This document shows positions 23,586 through 31,914 of a stretch of DNA of 64,000 nucleotides, piece after piece. The position numbers and the translations under genes were made by a program. Where the stretch lies: positions 62,001 through 126,000 of the IMG/VR virus record IMGVR_UViG_3300047382_000771. One strand, written 5' to 3'. The DNA is from a virus. Position 1 is the first letter of the stretch. The number at the start of each line of letters is the position of its first letter. Below the pieces are notes generated by a model. That model made no database searches, was not told the DNA's origin, and worked only from the letters and a program-made list of their open reading frames with translations.

Positions 23586-26084
23586 TTACTGGCAACTTTC
23601 ACAGATTTCTCCATTTTTCATAGCCTCGATACTACAAGCAGAGGCTTCGGTTGTTTCCTTGGATTCCGTTTCAGACGAAGAGGGGGTGGATTTCTCAATT
23701 TTACTAGCAGCCCTATTCCTTAAATAGTAGGTTGTTTTTAAACCATCTTCCCATGACTTCATATATATATCATTAAGATACTTGAGAGATGTCCCTTTAT
23801 TATACAGATTAAAACTAATCGATTGATCGAACCACTTTTGCCTAGAAGCATTACATTCAATCAACTTGATCATATCCCTGTCGAAAGCTGTTTTATATTT
23901 TTCCTTAATACGATCAGGTATAGATCCATTGAGTAGAGATAAATCTCCATCGCAACTTTTAACTAAAGCTGCCATTTCGCTATTCCATAAACCTATGTCC
24001 TTCATGTCTTTAACGAAATGAGGGTTTGTGATGTAAAAATTCCCGCTCTTATTTTCGTAAACGAATAAAACAGAAAAGTTTGGCTCAATGCTTTGTTCTA
24101 CACCATTAATGTAACCTATTGTTGCGGTAGGCGCAATAGCCATGACATTGGAGTTTCTCATGCCAAATTCAGCGATGTGATCCCTGACAGTTTTCCAGTC
24201 ATCAAGAGATTCACCCTTGCCTTTTGGTGGGGATTTTCTCTCTTGGACTTGGTCGTTGTATTGGTATGTCTTGTTCCTGTATGCCATTAGATTATTGTAA
24301 GAATCTATAGGGAGTATGTTTTGACTCCACAGAGAACCTTCGTAAGTTTCATAAGAACCTCTTTCTTTTGCTAATTTAGAGCTAGCAAGAATAGCTTGTT
24401 TGCTAAAAAACTCAAAGAAAGAATCGTTCCATTTAACGGCTTCGTCGCTATCAATATTAATATTCATTACATGCAATACATCATGAATACCCATGACACC
24501 CAAGCCTATAGGCCTGTTCTTGAGATTGGAGTTACTAGACTCCTTTGTTGGGTAGAAATTAATATCAATAACATTATCTAACATTCTTACCGCTGTATGT
24601 ATTGATTCTTTTAATTTTTCGTAATCAAATACATAACTACTTTTACCATGAGTCATCTTTTCCTTGACATGATTGAGTAGATTAATAGAACCTAAATTAC
24701 AAACAGCAGTTTCTCCTATCTCTGTTTTTTCTCCTTTACTGTACTTTGAGGCTTTTGTGTGGAGAGTTATTTCTGTACAAAGATTACTACTATGAACTAC
24801 TCCTTCGTGCTGATTAGTATAACGTATGTTACAGGGATCCTTAAATGTACTCCATGGGTGAGAAGTTTCAAATAAAACCTTTAACATTTTTTTCCATAAC
24901 TCTTTTGCAGGGCTTACTCTGTAATTTTTAATTAAACCTTCCTCTGCTTTAGCGCATAGTTCATTGTATTTTTTATCAAATTCAGCCCCAAAGCAATCGT
25001 GTAAATCAGCTTCTGTTGGGTCAAAAAAGTACCAATCATCTTCGTTCTGTACTCTCCTCATGAACTCATCTGGAATCCAAGACGCAGTATTCATATCGTG
25101 ACAACGTAATCTGTCATCTCCAGTATTTCTTCTTAAGTTGAGGAAATCTTCGTAATCCAAATGCCAGGGCTCTAGATAAGCACAGCCTGCTCCAGGCCTT
25201 TTACCTCCCTGGTTAACTGCAACCAGAAGATCATTGTATATTTTTAACCAAGGTATTAAACCTCCAGATATACCATTCGTTCCTTTAATGTGAGAACCAG
25301 CAGAGCGAAACGGAGTGACATCAAAACCTAAACCTCCTGCAAATTTTGACTTGCGAGCTTCTTGCCAAGCCCCATCAAAAATTCCATCAATACTGTCGTC
25401 AAAGGTATTTAAATAACAAGAGCTAAGTTGAGAATGCGTGGTACCACTATTGAATAAAGTGGGTGTTGAGGACGTGTAAAGTTGTTGGCTTATCAGATTG
25501 TAAAACTCTATAGCTTTTTCGTTCTTATCTTTCTCGTTTAAGGCTAAACCCATGGCGACCCTCATGTAGAAAGACTGTGGAGCTTCCATCACTTTATTAT
25601 CAAGTCTTATAAAGTACCTGTCATACAAAATTTGTATGCCGAGATATTTTAAGTTCCTGTCTCTTCTAATAGAAATTGCTTCTGACAATTTAGAGAGATC
25701 GAAGTCGAGCAACTTACTATCTAACCTTTCTTCTTTTACTAATTTTTTAGTATTCTGAATAAAACTTTTCCTGTACTGGAGCTTGAACGCATCCGAATCC
25801 GCGCTTTCTTTAAATACTTCTTTATACAAAGTATTGAGTAATAATCCCGCTGCAGCGTAGGAATAGTTTGGTTCTTTCTCTATCTTTTCCCTTGCCGAAA
25901 AAATCAGAGCTTGGTCTATCTCTCTCGTAGTGATTTTATCAAATAGCTGAAGCTGTGCGTCTAGCACTATCTCGCTAGCTGATACATCTTCAATGCCTTC
26001 ACACGCTCTTTGGGCGCTGGCATTAATTTTCTCTACAGTAAAGTCTTCTAATCTTCCGTTTCTCTTCTTAACTTTTATATCCAT
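23586..26084 (-). CDS. nrdA: Ribonucleotide reductase large subunit
   Basis: An 832-residue class I R1 protein. One ATP-cone domain lies at about 1-90 (VKKRNGRLEDFTVEKI). Active-site cysteines are present: SSCYLNTFDD (C225 equivalent), NLCTEI with the N-x-C-x-E thiyl radical site, and CNLGSINLL. The two relay tyrosines are in TTYYLRNRA, and the C-terminal CESCQ supplies the redox pair recharged by thioredoxin or glutaredoxin. It reduces ribonucleotides for phage DNA synthesis with the NrdB encoded downstream. The two subunit genes are separated by the Nudix, unknown and spanin-like genes. A GTGTAAA motif precedes the start. Confidence 0.95.
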   Translation of the reverse strand: MDIKVKKRNGRLEDFTVEKINASAQRACEGIEDVSASEIVLDAQLQLFDKITTREIDQALIFSAREKIEKEPNYSYAAAGLLLNTLYKEVFKESADSDAFKLQYRKSFIQNTKKLVKEERLDSKLLDFDLSKLSEAISIRRDRNLKYLGIQILYDRYFIRLDNKVMEAPQSFYMRVAMGLALNEKDKNEKAIEFYNLISQQLYTSSTPTLFNSGTTHSQLSSCYLNTFDDSIDGIFDGAWQEARKSKFAGGLGFDVTPFRSAGSHIKGTNGISGGLIPWLKIYNDLLVAVNQGGKRPGAGCAYLEPWHLDYEDFLNLRRNTGDDRLRCHDMNTASWIPDEFMRRVQNEDDWYFFDPTEADLHDCFGAEFDKKYNELCAKAEEGLIKNYRVSPAKELWKKMLKVLFETSHPWSTFKDPCNIRYTNQHEGVVHSSNLCTEITLHTKASKYSKGEKTEIGETAVCNLGSINLLNHVKEKMTHGKSSYVFDYEKLKESIHTAVRMLDNVIDINFYPTKESSNSNLKNRPIGLGVMGIHDVLHVMNINIDSDEAVKWNDSFFEFFSKQAILASSKLAKERGSYETYEGSLWSQNILPIDSYNNLMAYRNKTYQYNDQVQERKSPPKGKGESLDDWKTVRDHIAEFGMRNSNVMAIAPTATIGYINGVEQSIEPNFSVLFVYENKSGNFYITNPHFVKDMKDIGLWNSEMAALVKSCDGDLSLLNGSIPDRIKEKYKTAFDRDMIKLIECNASRQKWFDQSISFNLYNKGTSLKYLNDIYMKSWEDGLKTTYYLRNRAASKIEKSTPSSSETESKETTEASACSIEAMKNGEICESCQ

Positions 26085-26186
26085 GAAAGTAATTTACACG
26101 ATCTTGTGTGGGGTTTTAAAAAAATACAATTAAATTGTTATCTTTTATAGATTAGCACATTTTTATGTGTATGACAAGACTATAAT
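26085..26186 (-). promoter_or_regulatory. Upstream region of nrdA with GTGTAAA motif and a small dyad
   Basis: The gap holds GTGTAAA on the minus strand (26099-26093), 8 nt before the NrdA ATG, and a perfect 13-bp dyad ACAATT-A-AATTGT at 26126-26138, about 40 nt from the start, in the position of an operator. The dyad does not match the NrdR box. Nothing else is seen. Confidence 0.4.
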
Positions 26187-27218
26187 TCAAGAGTTGTTAA
26201 CAAAATCATTTTGGTACATCTTTTCTACTAATTTATTAAAGTCTGTTTTTCTTGTCCAACCTAACTCTGTTTCAGCCATAGAGGGGTCTCCGCAAAGCTT
26301 GTGTACTTCTGCTGGTCTATAAAAATTGGGGTCAACTTCGAAAAATAATTTACCGTCGAGGGTGAAGTATTTTTCATTAACACCTTCTCCTCTTGAGATA
26401 AATGGTATATCTGCGTAAGCGAGACTAAGGTTTAAGAATTCTCTGACAGAGTGCATCTCCCCGCTGGCTAGAATATAATTTTTTGGCGAATCTTGGTTTA
26501 ACATTAACCATACACCCTCCATAAAATCTTCTGCGTCACTCCAATCTCTTTTAGCTTCTATGTTGCCTAATTTAAGTAGGGGCAGTTCGTCTGCATTTGA
26601 GTTTATTGCTTTTTTAAGTTTAGCTATTGAGTGGGAGATCTTCCTGGTGACAAAATCTAAACCCCTCCTAGATCCCTCATGGTTGAAGAGCCAGCCTTGA
26701 ACGGCATATAAACCGTAAGATTCTTTATAAACTCTAACTATGTGCCTCGCTGCACATTTAGCTGCCCCGTAAGGAGATTGGGGGTTTAATGGATGAGACT
26801 CGTTTTGAGGTGTGTACTCTACATCTCCAAACTCTTCAGATGATCCAGCATTATAAAAATTACAATGTGGGGAAAACCTTCTTATGGACTCCAAGATATG
26901 CAGGACTGAGTTTGAGTCTGTCTCCCATGTTTGTATGGGGTAATCCCAGCTCCCAGCAACGAATGACTGTGCTGCAAAGTTAATAAAGTAATCTGGCTGT
27001 ATGTCAATAATAACATCCCTGATACTATGAGCATCGTTTAGGTCCATGTTTAGTAATTGAAATCTGGGCTCTTTCTCTAGATGGAGGATATTACCATGGT
27101 TTTTGACACTCAACCTTCTCGCTGTTCCGTATATCATGTGCTTAGTATTGGCTAGAAGGTAATCAACCATGTGGCTTCCGTCTTGACCTGTAACTCCTGT
27201 GACTATAATTTTTTTCAT
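26187..27218 (-). CDS. gmd: GDP-mannose 4,6-dehydratase
   Basis: A 343-residue short-chain dehydrogenase/reductase that converts GDP-mannose to GDP-4-keto-6-deoxymannose, the precursor of GDP-fucose, GDP-rhamnose and related sugars. NADP binding is shown by TGVTGQDGSHM at the N-terminus; catalysis by S-S-E in AGSSEEFG and Y150-x3-K154 in SPYGAAK; GDP binding by RRGLDFVTRKI. All are diagnostic for Gmd. The ATG at 27218 overlaps the GT11 gene by 4 bp (ATGA); the longer frame upstream of it is rejected. No GDP-fucose synthase was found, so the next step may rely on the host or on a gene outside the window. Confidence 0.95.
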   Translation of the reverse strand: MKKIIVTGVTGQDGSHMVDYLLANTKHMIYGTARRLSVKNHGNILHLEKEPRFQLLNMDLNDAHSIRDVIIDIQPDYFINFAAQSFVAGSWDYPIQTWETDSNSVLHILESIRRFSPHCNFYNAGSSEEFGDVEYTPQNESHPLNPQSPYGAAKCAARHIVRVYKESYGLYAVQGWLFNHEGSRRGLDFVTRKISHSIAKLKKAINSNADELPLLKLGNIEAKRDWSDAEDFMEGVWLMLNQDSPKNYILASGEMHSVREFLNLSLAYADIPFISRGEGVNEKYFTLDGKLFFEVDPNFYRPAEVHKLCGDPSMAETELGWTRKTDFNKLVEKMYQNDFVNNS

Positions 27219-28003
27219 AACATTTGTATCCATTCTTCGGGGATTATATCTCGATAACCAGGACCTTCTGGGCCAAACCATTTAGATGGTGCGATAATTT
27301 TCTTTTGTTTATTTTGGTTTAACCATGCAGCCCACCAGCTAAAACTACTATTTGCGATAATATTGTTTTCACAGCAACTCATGATTTTGAGGTCCTCTAG
27401 ATTGGAGTTACCTTCCATGAATATCATGTTCGGATATTTTAGTGAATTCTTGCACCATTGTATATCATCTGAGAATACGAATATATTACCACTTGGGTTA
27501 ATTTCTTCAAGGGCTTTATTATAATAATCAGCACTTAAATTTAAGTGGTATTTAGGAGCATTTAAATAATCCGTGCGTCTTATATGTATGGAGCAAGATC
27601 CAAGGAAGTCGAAGTTGGTAAACTTAGGGTTTTCTCCAAAATCTAATAAATTAATAATACCCTCTCTATGATGTTTGAAATATTTCTCCGATTGCCAGAA
27701 GCCGTCAAGCAATAGATTGCCATCAAGGGTGCTCAGATCTAGGTGATTGTAGAAATTTTCATCGCTAATTTTGTAAACTTTTTTGCTAAAAAAGTCATCC
27801 ATGATTTGGCCTTCGAATCTATCTATTTTTATTTTCTCAAAGTTTTGAAGGTCAAACGTCCTTGGAGTACAACCCTTGCAACCACCTCTAAAAAAAGAAT
27901 CATCTAGGTATAGGTCTAGTCCGTAATCTAAACTTAATGAATAACCGTAGGCCCATTGAAAGATTTGATTAGCTAGTCCACCTTGTATTTTGGATACTAT
28001 CAT
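27215..28003 (-). CDS. Alpha-1,2-fucosyltransferase (GT11)
   Basis: A 262-residue GT11 enzyme that would transfer fucose from GDP-fucose in alpha-1,2 linkage to galactose, making an H-antigen-type end. Diagnostic features: KIQGGLANQIFQWAYG at the N-terminus, the HxRRxDY motif as HIRRTDY (140-146), FSDDIQWCK, and ANSSFSWWAAWLN near the C-terminus. The ATG at 28003 overlaps the upstream stop (ATGA). It is coupled to gmd, which makes its donor precursor, and lies five genes from an ABO-type transferase. Confidence 0.92.
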   Translation of the reverse strand: MIVSKIQGGLANQIFQWAYGYSLSLDYGLDLYLDDSFFRGGCKGCTPRTFDLQNFEKIKIDRFEGQIMDDFFSKKVYKISDENFYNHLDLSTLDGNLLLDGFWQSEKYFKHHREGIINLLDFGENPKFTNFDFLGSCSIHIRRTDYLNAPKYHLNLSADYYNKALEEINPSGNIFVFSDDIQWCKNSLKYPNMIFMEGNSNLEDLKIMSCCENNIIANSSFSWWAAWLNQNKQKKIIAPSKWFGPEGPGYRDIIPEEWIQML

Positions 28004-28602
28004 ATTTCCACATACCAATTATGGTGACTTAAGACATTAACACCCAGACCCTTAGAGTTGAAGAAACGGTCTACACATTGTGAAACATGAGGGAAGTTAG
28101 GGTGATTGTAATCGTGCCCTGAAAGTATGCCTCCTGACCTTATTTTCGGAAACCAATTTTCTATATCTTGCTTGACAAATTTTTCAAAATGATTCCCGTC
28201 TATGTATACGAAATCCAAAGACGCATCTTCGAATAGTTCGTAGCATTCATTGGATAATTTCCTAATAAGCTCGAATCTATCTCCGTAGAAAGACATTCTA
28301 CCCTTGACCATGAGGTGTAGATCATCTTGCTTCTCTTGTTCTAAATTCCTCGAATCCCCTTTGTATTCGGAATAATTTAAATAAGGATCTATGCCGTAAA
28401 GTTTTGTGATATTAGTTTTATCTAAAATACTAATAGAATGACCACCATAAGCTACACCAACCTCTACCCCGATCTCATAATTATTGTCATTAATTATATT
28501 GGGTATATCGTTATGCCACTCTTTCCATTCCGAAAGATTTTCAGAAGGATATTTTGCAGTATATTTAACTTCGATTTCTTTTTGTTGTTTTTTACTTATC
28601 AT
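28000..28602 (-). CDS. SAM-dependent methyltransferase (class I)
   Basis: A 200-residue protein with a Rossmann methyltransferase core: GVEVGVAYGGHS (motif I, SAM binding), KLYGIDPYLNY (motif II acidic end), LDFVYIDGNHFEKFVKQDI and GGILSGHDYNH (a metal-coordinating DxxH-type pattern seen in the Methyltransf_24 group). It probably O-methylates a sugar or another surface group in this cluster. It lies 6 nt after the GT2 gene. Confidence 0.8.
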   Translation of the reverse strand: MISKKQQKEIEVKYTAKYPSENLSEWKEWHNDIPNIINDNNYEIGVEVGVAYGGHSISILDKTNITKLYGIDPYLNYSEYKGDSRNLEQEKQDDLHLMVKGRMSFYGDRFELIRKLSNECYELFEDASLDFVYIDGNHFEKFVKQDIENWFPKIRSGGILSGHDYNHPNFPHVSQCVDRFFNSKGLGVNVLSHHNWYVEI

Positions 28603-28608
28603 GAGAGG

Positions 28609-29331
28609 TTAAAACATAGACCTTAATTGGGCGGATATTTTCTGAGACTCAAAAGAGTTCTGGGTGTACCAACTGTCTTTAGAGGTTATGTCGTGATTAT
28701 ACTTTAGGCCTGGAACTATATTTAGCTTGAAGTTTTTTTCATTCCTAAAACATAAACATAACACATATAGCACATCAACACCGAGTGGGTTTATTGGGTT
28801 TTTACAAGATTCAATACAAGAGGTGTAAGTGTGTTTGTTGACTAGAAAATTGCCTGTATTAATTAAACACTGGTCAATTGAATCTTTGGAATAAATTAGA
28901 CCCCTGAAATCATCAATATCTAAAGTCCTGCCTGAGTAACGGGAATAATCGAGAGAGGGCGAATTACATTTAGCTAAGCTTGGTAGATAAAAAGTTTTAC
29001 TATCCAATTCACCTGGTAATGAATCTAAATAATCAGTACCGATAATATTGTCAGAGTCGAGTAGAACCACCCAATCATTTGAGGCAAGATCTATAGCTTT
29101 ATATTTATTTAGGAAGGCTCCTAGGTTTTCTGTATTCCTGTGTATTTTTAGCTTTTTAGATCCTATACATTGCACTTGGTCAGATAGGTCATTGAAAATA
29201 CTTGGCTTGGAGTGATCATCTAAAATAATAATTTCATCAACCCTGTCATCGTTTACAACGTTGTGGAAAGATCTAATTGTTTCACTAGACCTATTGTAGG
29301 ATGTGATAGCTAGGGTAATTTTATTTAACAT
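28609..29331 (-). CDS. Family 2 glycosyltransferase
   Basis: A 240-residue GT-A enzyme: KITLAITSYNRSSETIRS at the N-terminus, EIIILDDHSKP (nucleotide-sugar binding), and LLDSDN (DxD-type metal motif). The C-terminal part is divergent, so the acceptor and sugar are unknown. The ATG at 29331 overlaps the upstream methyltransferase stop by 11 bp. Confidence 0.83.
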   Translation of the reverse strand: MLNKITLAITSYNRSSETIRSFHNVVNDDRVDEIIILDDHSKPSIFNDLSDQVQCIGSKKLKIHRNTENLGAFLNKYKAIDLASNDWVVLLDSDNIIGTDYLDSLPGELDSKTFYLPSLAKCNSPSLDYSRYSGRTLDIDDFRGLIYSKDSIDQCLINTGNFLVNKHTYTSCIESCKNPINPLGVDVLYVLCLCFRNEKNFKLNIVPGLKYNHDITSKDSWYTQNSFESQKISAQLRSMF

Positions 29332-29941
29332 ATAATGCATCCCCCCATTCGTACTCTGTCATTTTAGTTTCCTTTCTGGAGAAACCAAACTGGCTTAGGT
29401 AGTAGTCAATTTCATCTATCAGTGCACAGTTTTTATATAAATGTGCGGTGTTGACTTCTGTATAAATAAGGTCTATTGAATTTATTAAATTACCCGCACC
29501 CTTGAGAGCTAAGAGTTCCGCCCCTTGGATATCTATATTTAAAAAGTTATAAGAACTTATGTCAATTGAGTTTTCTTTAATTAAAGAATCGAGACGCTTT
29601 GTCTTCACTTTTATCGTCTCAGTAACATGTATGTGTGGGTGATGTATAGTATGTTTGCCTAAATCAAGTATTGAGGAAGACTCCCCGTTGTTTGTTATAT
29701 GGAAATCTAACTCTTGGTTATCAGTATCTGTAATCGCATAATTAAAGACACACTCAGGGCTTGGTGTATTGTTTGTTTTGCAAATAGATTTGTATTTGGA
29801 AGGGTTAGCCTCAATCCATATGGTGTTTTCTAAACCATGAAGAAGGTAGTCATTCCTTTCCTCCATAAGGTGAGCACCTATATGTATAATACCTTTTGGA
29901 GTACCATACTTAGATACTATATCTTTGAATTTAATTAACAT
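29321..29941 (-). CDS. FkbM-type methyltransferase
   Basis: A 206-residue protein of the FkbM family: IIHIGAHLMEERNDY (motif I), IWIEANPSKY (acidic SAM-binding end), NYAITDTDN, TKRLDSLIKE and NFLNIDIQGAELLALKG, the last being the most diagnostic FkbM motif. FkbM proteins usually O-methylate sugars in surface polysaccharides and natural products. It fits as a tailoring enzyme of the glycan made by this cluster. Confidence 0.88.
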   Translation of the reverse strand: MLIKFKDIVSKYGTPKGIIHIGAHLMEERNDYLLHGLENTIWIEANPSKYKSICKTNNTPSPECVFNYAITDTDNQELDFHITNNGESSSILDLGKHTIHHPHIHVTETIKVKTKRLDSLIKENSIDISSYNFLNIDIQGAELLALKGAGNLINSIDLIYTEVNTAHLYKNCALIDEIDYYLSQFGFSRKETKMTEYEWGDALYVK

Positions 29942-30591
29942 TATAAGATTTTACTTAGGTCGTGCTTCTTAGTATTGAAGTTACTTTCTGAATGAACTCT
30001 ATGAAAGACGAGGCTGATTGGTATATTATGGAAAAGGTAGCCTTTTTTCAATAGCTTTAACCAAAAGTCAAAATCCTCTATTCCATCTAAAGACTCATCC
30101 CAGCCCCCAATTTCAAGTGCGTGTTGTTTTTTGAACACCGCACTAGAATTTGCTGTCTGGTTATCTCCAGAAAGGGATTTGTTTTTTATTTTACTATGCT
30201 CCATAGATAAGTCTGGTTGACCGCATGGTTTATTGTTTTCATCTATGTAAGTTATGAAGGAGCCAATCACATCGAATTTATCAATGTACTTTACCTGCTC
30301 TTTTAGTTTATCTTGATGCCATAAATCGTCGTCATCTTGGATAGCACAAAAATCATAATTAGACTCTTTAATTAATTTATTAAGAGTTTTGGCTTTCCCC
30401 TTGTCGTTAGCATAATCAAAAACCCTAATCCTAGTATCACTAAATGAATTAACTAAATCTTTTGAGTTATCAGTCGTTCCGTTGAACCCTACTAATAATT
30501 CCCAGTCCGTGAAATTTTGATTTAATATAGATTCGATACTTGATTTTATATATTTTTCTCCATTATATGTCGCTAGTAGAATAGAAATCAT
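29941..30591 (-). CDS. Family 2 glycosyltransferase
   Basis: A 216-residue GT2 enzyme: ISILLATYNGEKYIKSSIESIL, WELLVGFNGTTDNS and QDDDDLWHQDKL (DxD metal site), then GGWDESLDGIEDFDFWLKLLKKG, the usual acceptor-side ED motif. This is a standard short GT2 as found in rhamnosyl, galactosyl and glucosyl transferases. Sugar specificity cannot be read. Confidence 0.88.
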   Translation of the reverse strand: MISILLATYNGEKYIKSSIESILNQNFTDWELLVGFNGTTDNSKDLVNSFSDTRIRVFDYANDKGKAKTLNKLIKESNYDFCAIQDDDDLWHQDKLKEQVKYIDKFDVIGSFITYIDENNKPCGQPDLSMEHSKIKNKSLSGDNQTANSSAVFKKQHALEIGGWDESLDGIEDFDFWLKLLKKGYLFHNIPISLVFHRVHSESNFNTKKHDLSKIL

Positions 30592-30593
30592 TA

Positions 30594-31286
30594 CTAAGTC
30601 CTTAGTTCTTTGTGGTTTTTGTCGAGGGCTATTAATCTTGGATGAAACGGAGGTTTAAGACTTTCTCCATAACAGTAACCTGGGTCTAGGATTTTGGTTG
30701 GAGGGTTATCTATCATGTATCTATTAAGGTGACTTTCGTCGTGCCAAATAGCTATGTATTTTTTAGTTAAATCTTTATTAATGTTGCTTGATATTCGATT
30801 GGCCATTCTTAGGTAGGCAGATGAGCTGCCGCCATTAAAACCCCCAGCAAAATACTCCATTGGTTCTGAATCAGATACAAATGCCGAAGAGTCTTTATTA
30901 GTCTCAGGTGTGCCGCGTGTACCGTAGTAACCAGGATGTTGTGTGGCTACTAAATGGCTTAATATTTCCTCACCGACATGATCTCTAAAAATCATATCAG
31001 CATCGCAATAAAATAAATAATCGAATTTAGATAGTTGTTCTTTATTTTTATCAAAAATGTGATACCTACCTAAAGTCATCCAGGGCCAAGGCTCATGCTT
31101 CGTTAAGATAAAGTTCACAACTCTATCAGTATTTTTTGTATCGCATATAGTATCAGTAAAAATACAATACTCTACATCTATATTGTTTTGTTTTAAAAAA
31201 TATTTGTCCGCACTATGTATTAGGGGTTGTATAAATTTTTGGTATTTATTTGTAGCAATAATTAATAAGCCAACCTTAACACCCAT
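30594..31286 (-). CDS. GT6 glycosyltransferase, histo-blood-group ABO type
   Basis: A 230-residue soluble enzyme of the family that adds Gal or GalNAc alpha-1,3 to an H-type (Fuc-alpha-1,2-Gal) acceptor in vertebrate A and B transferases. The matches are strong: DADMIFRDHVG (D95, D97; DVDMEFRDHVG in the human enzymes), QHPGYYG (HPGFYG), FAGGFNGGS (LGGFFGGS) and WHDESHLNRY (181-190), whose glutamate corresponds to E303 of the human enzymes. The DxD metal motif is kept. Glycines at the positions matching 235 and 268 are those of the human A (GalNAc) enzyme, though family-wide specificity is not that simple. It overlaps the GT25 gene by 11 bp. Confidence 0.9.
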   Translation of the reverse strand: MGVKVGLLIIATNKYQKFIQPLIHSADKYFLKQNNIDVEYCIFTDTICDTKNTDRVVNFILTKHEPWPWMTLGRYHIFDKNKEQLSKFDYLFYCDADMIFRDHVGEEILSHLVATQHPGYYGTRGTPETNKDSSAFVSDSEPMEYFAGGFNGGSSSAYLRMANRISSNINKDLTKKYIAIWHDESHLNRYMIDNPPTKILDPGYCYGESLKPPFHPRLIALDKNHKELRT

Positions 31287-31914
31287 AGTTAACCACCCTT
31301 CCTTCTATATCACTAAAATCATTAGCTTGCACCCCGCATCTTTTTAATAAATACCATTTATTTTCAATAGATTGAAAAGATTTCCAAGTTTGGTCTATAG
31401 CATGTAGGTTAGGGTCTTCTCCGTTTTTTAAGGCATCTATTGATGCTTGTATTTTAGGTACGATCTTTTCACAAAAAGAAAGCCTAATAACATACGCAGA
31501 TGTAGTTTGAACATTATCGGATTTTAAAACTAAGCCTGATGAATCGATAGGTTCGCCTTTGGTCACATCATTATAGGATAGTTGGCATATATTAAAGTCT
31601 GGGTAACGTTCTATGAAATAATTCCACCTAGAAAGTAATTCACTAGTTTCTATCACTGGTATAAAATCATCCTCTAGAACAATAATTGTTTTATAGTCTT
31701 TCTCTATAGCGTCTTTGTATATATTTAAGTGGGATTGAGCGCAACCCACACTACGTAGGGGTAGTGTGGGTTGCTTTGATGTATCTATGGCTGGATATCG
31801 AGTAAAAAATCCCTCCTTAAAATTAAAAAAAGGTAGAACTAATTTGAGGGTGTGGCGATTCCTGTCCTCCCTTTTGTCTAGGTTTAAATAATAACAGTGA
31901 TCAATTTCATTCAT
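31276..31914 (-). CDS. GT25-type (LPS) glycosyltransferase
   Basis: A 212-residue protein of the LPS galactosyltransferase family: CYYLNLDKREDR at the N-terminus, VGCAQSHLNIYKDAI and TIIVLEDDF (the ED-D metal motif). The ending AIDQTWKSF and GVQANDFSDIEG also fit. The ATG at 31914 overlaps the upstream gene's TGA and is preferred to a TTG four codons earlier. A perfect 14-bp inverted repeat lies inside the coding sequence. Confidence 0.85.
   Translation of the reverse strand: MNEIDHCYYLNLDKREDRNRHTLKLVLPFFNFKEGFFTRYPAIDTSKQPTLPLRSVGCAQSHLNIYKDAIEKDYKTIIVLEDDFIPVIETSELLSRWNYFIERYPDFNICQLSYNDVTKGEPIDSSGLVLKSDNVQTTSAYVIRLSFCEKIVPKIQASIDALKNGEDPNLHAIDQTWKSFQSIENKWYLLKRCGVQANDFSDIEGRVVNYGC
31741..31774. 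other. Perfect 14-bp inverted repeat with 6-nt loop inside a gene
   Basis: The arm GCAACCCACACTAC (31741-31754) is repeated exactly in inverse at 31761-31774, with six bases between. It is GC-richer than its surroundings and codes for QPTLPLRSVGC in the GT25 gene. No T-run follows on either strand, so it is not a standard terminator. Confidence 0.9.

Noticed and set aside
26126-26138. Dyad upstream of nrdA as an NrdR box
   Set aside because: ACAATTAAATTGT lacks the ACAC...GTGT ends and the paired arrangement of NrdR sites.
27219-27281. Longer gmd start 21 codons upstream
   Set aside because: It would overlap the GT11 coding end deeply and the family begins at MKKIIVTG; the ATGA junction fits the shorter start.
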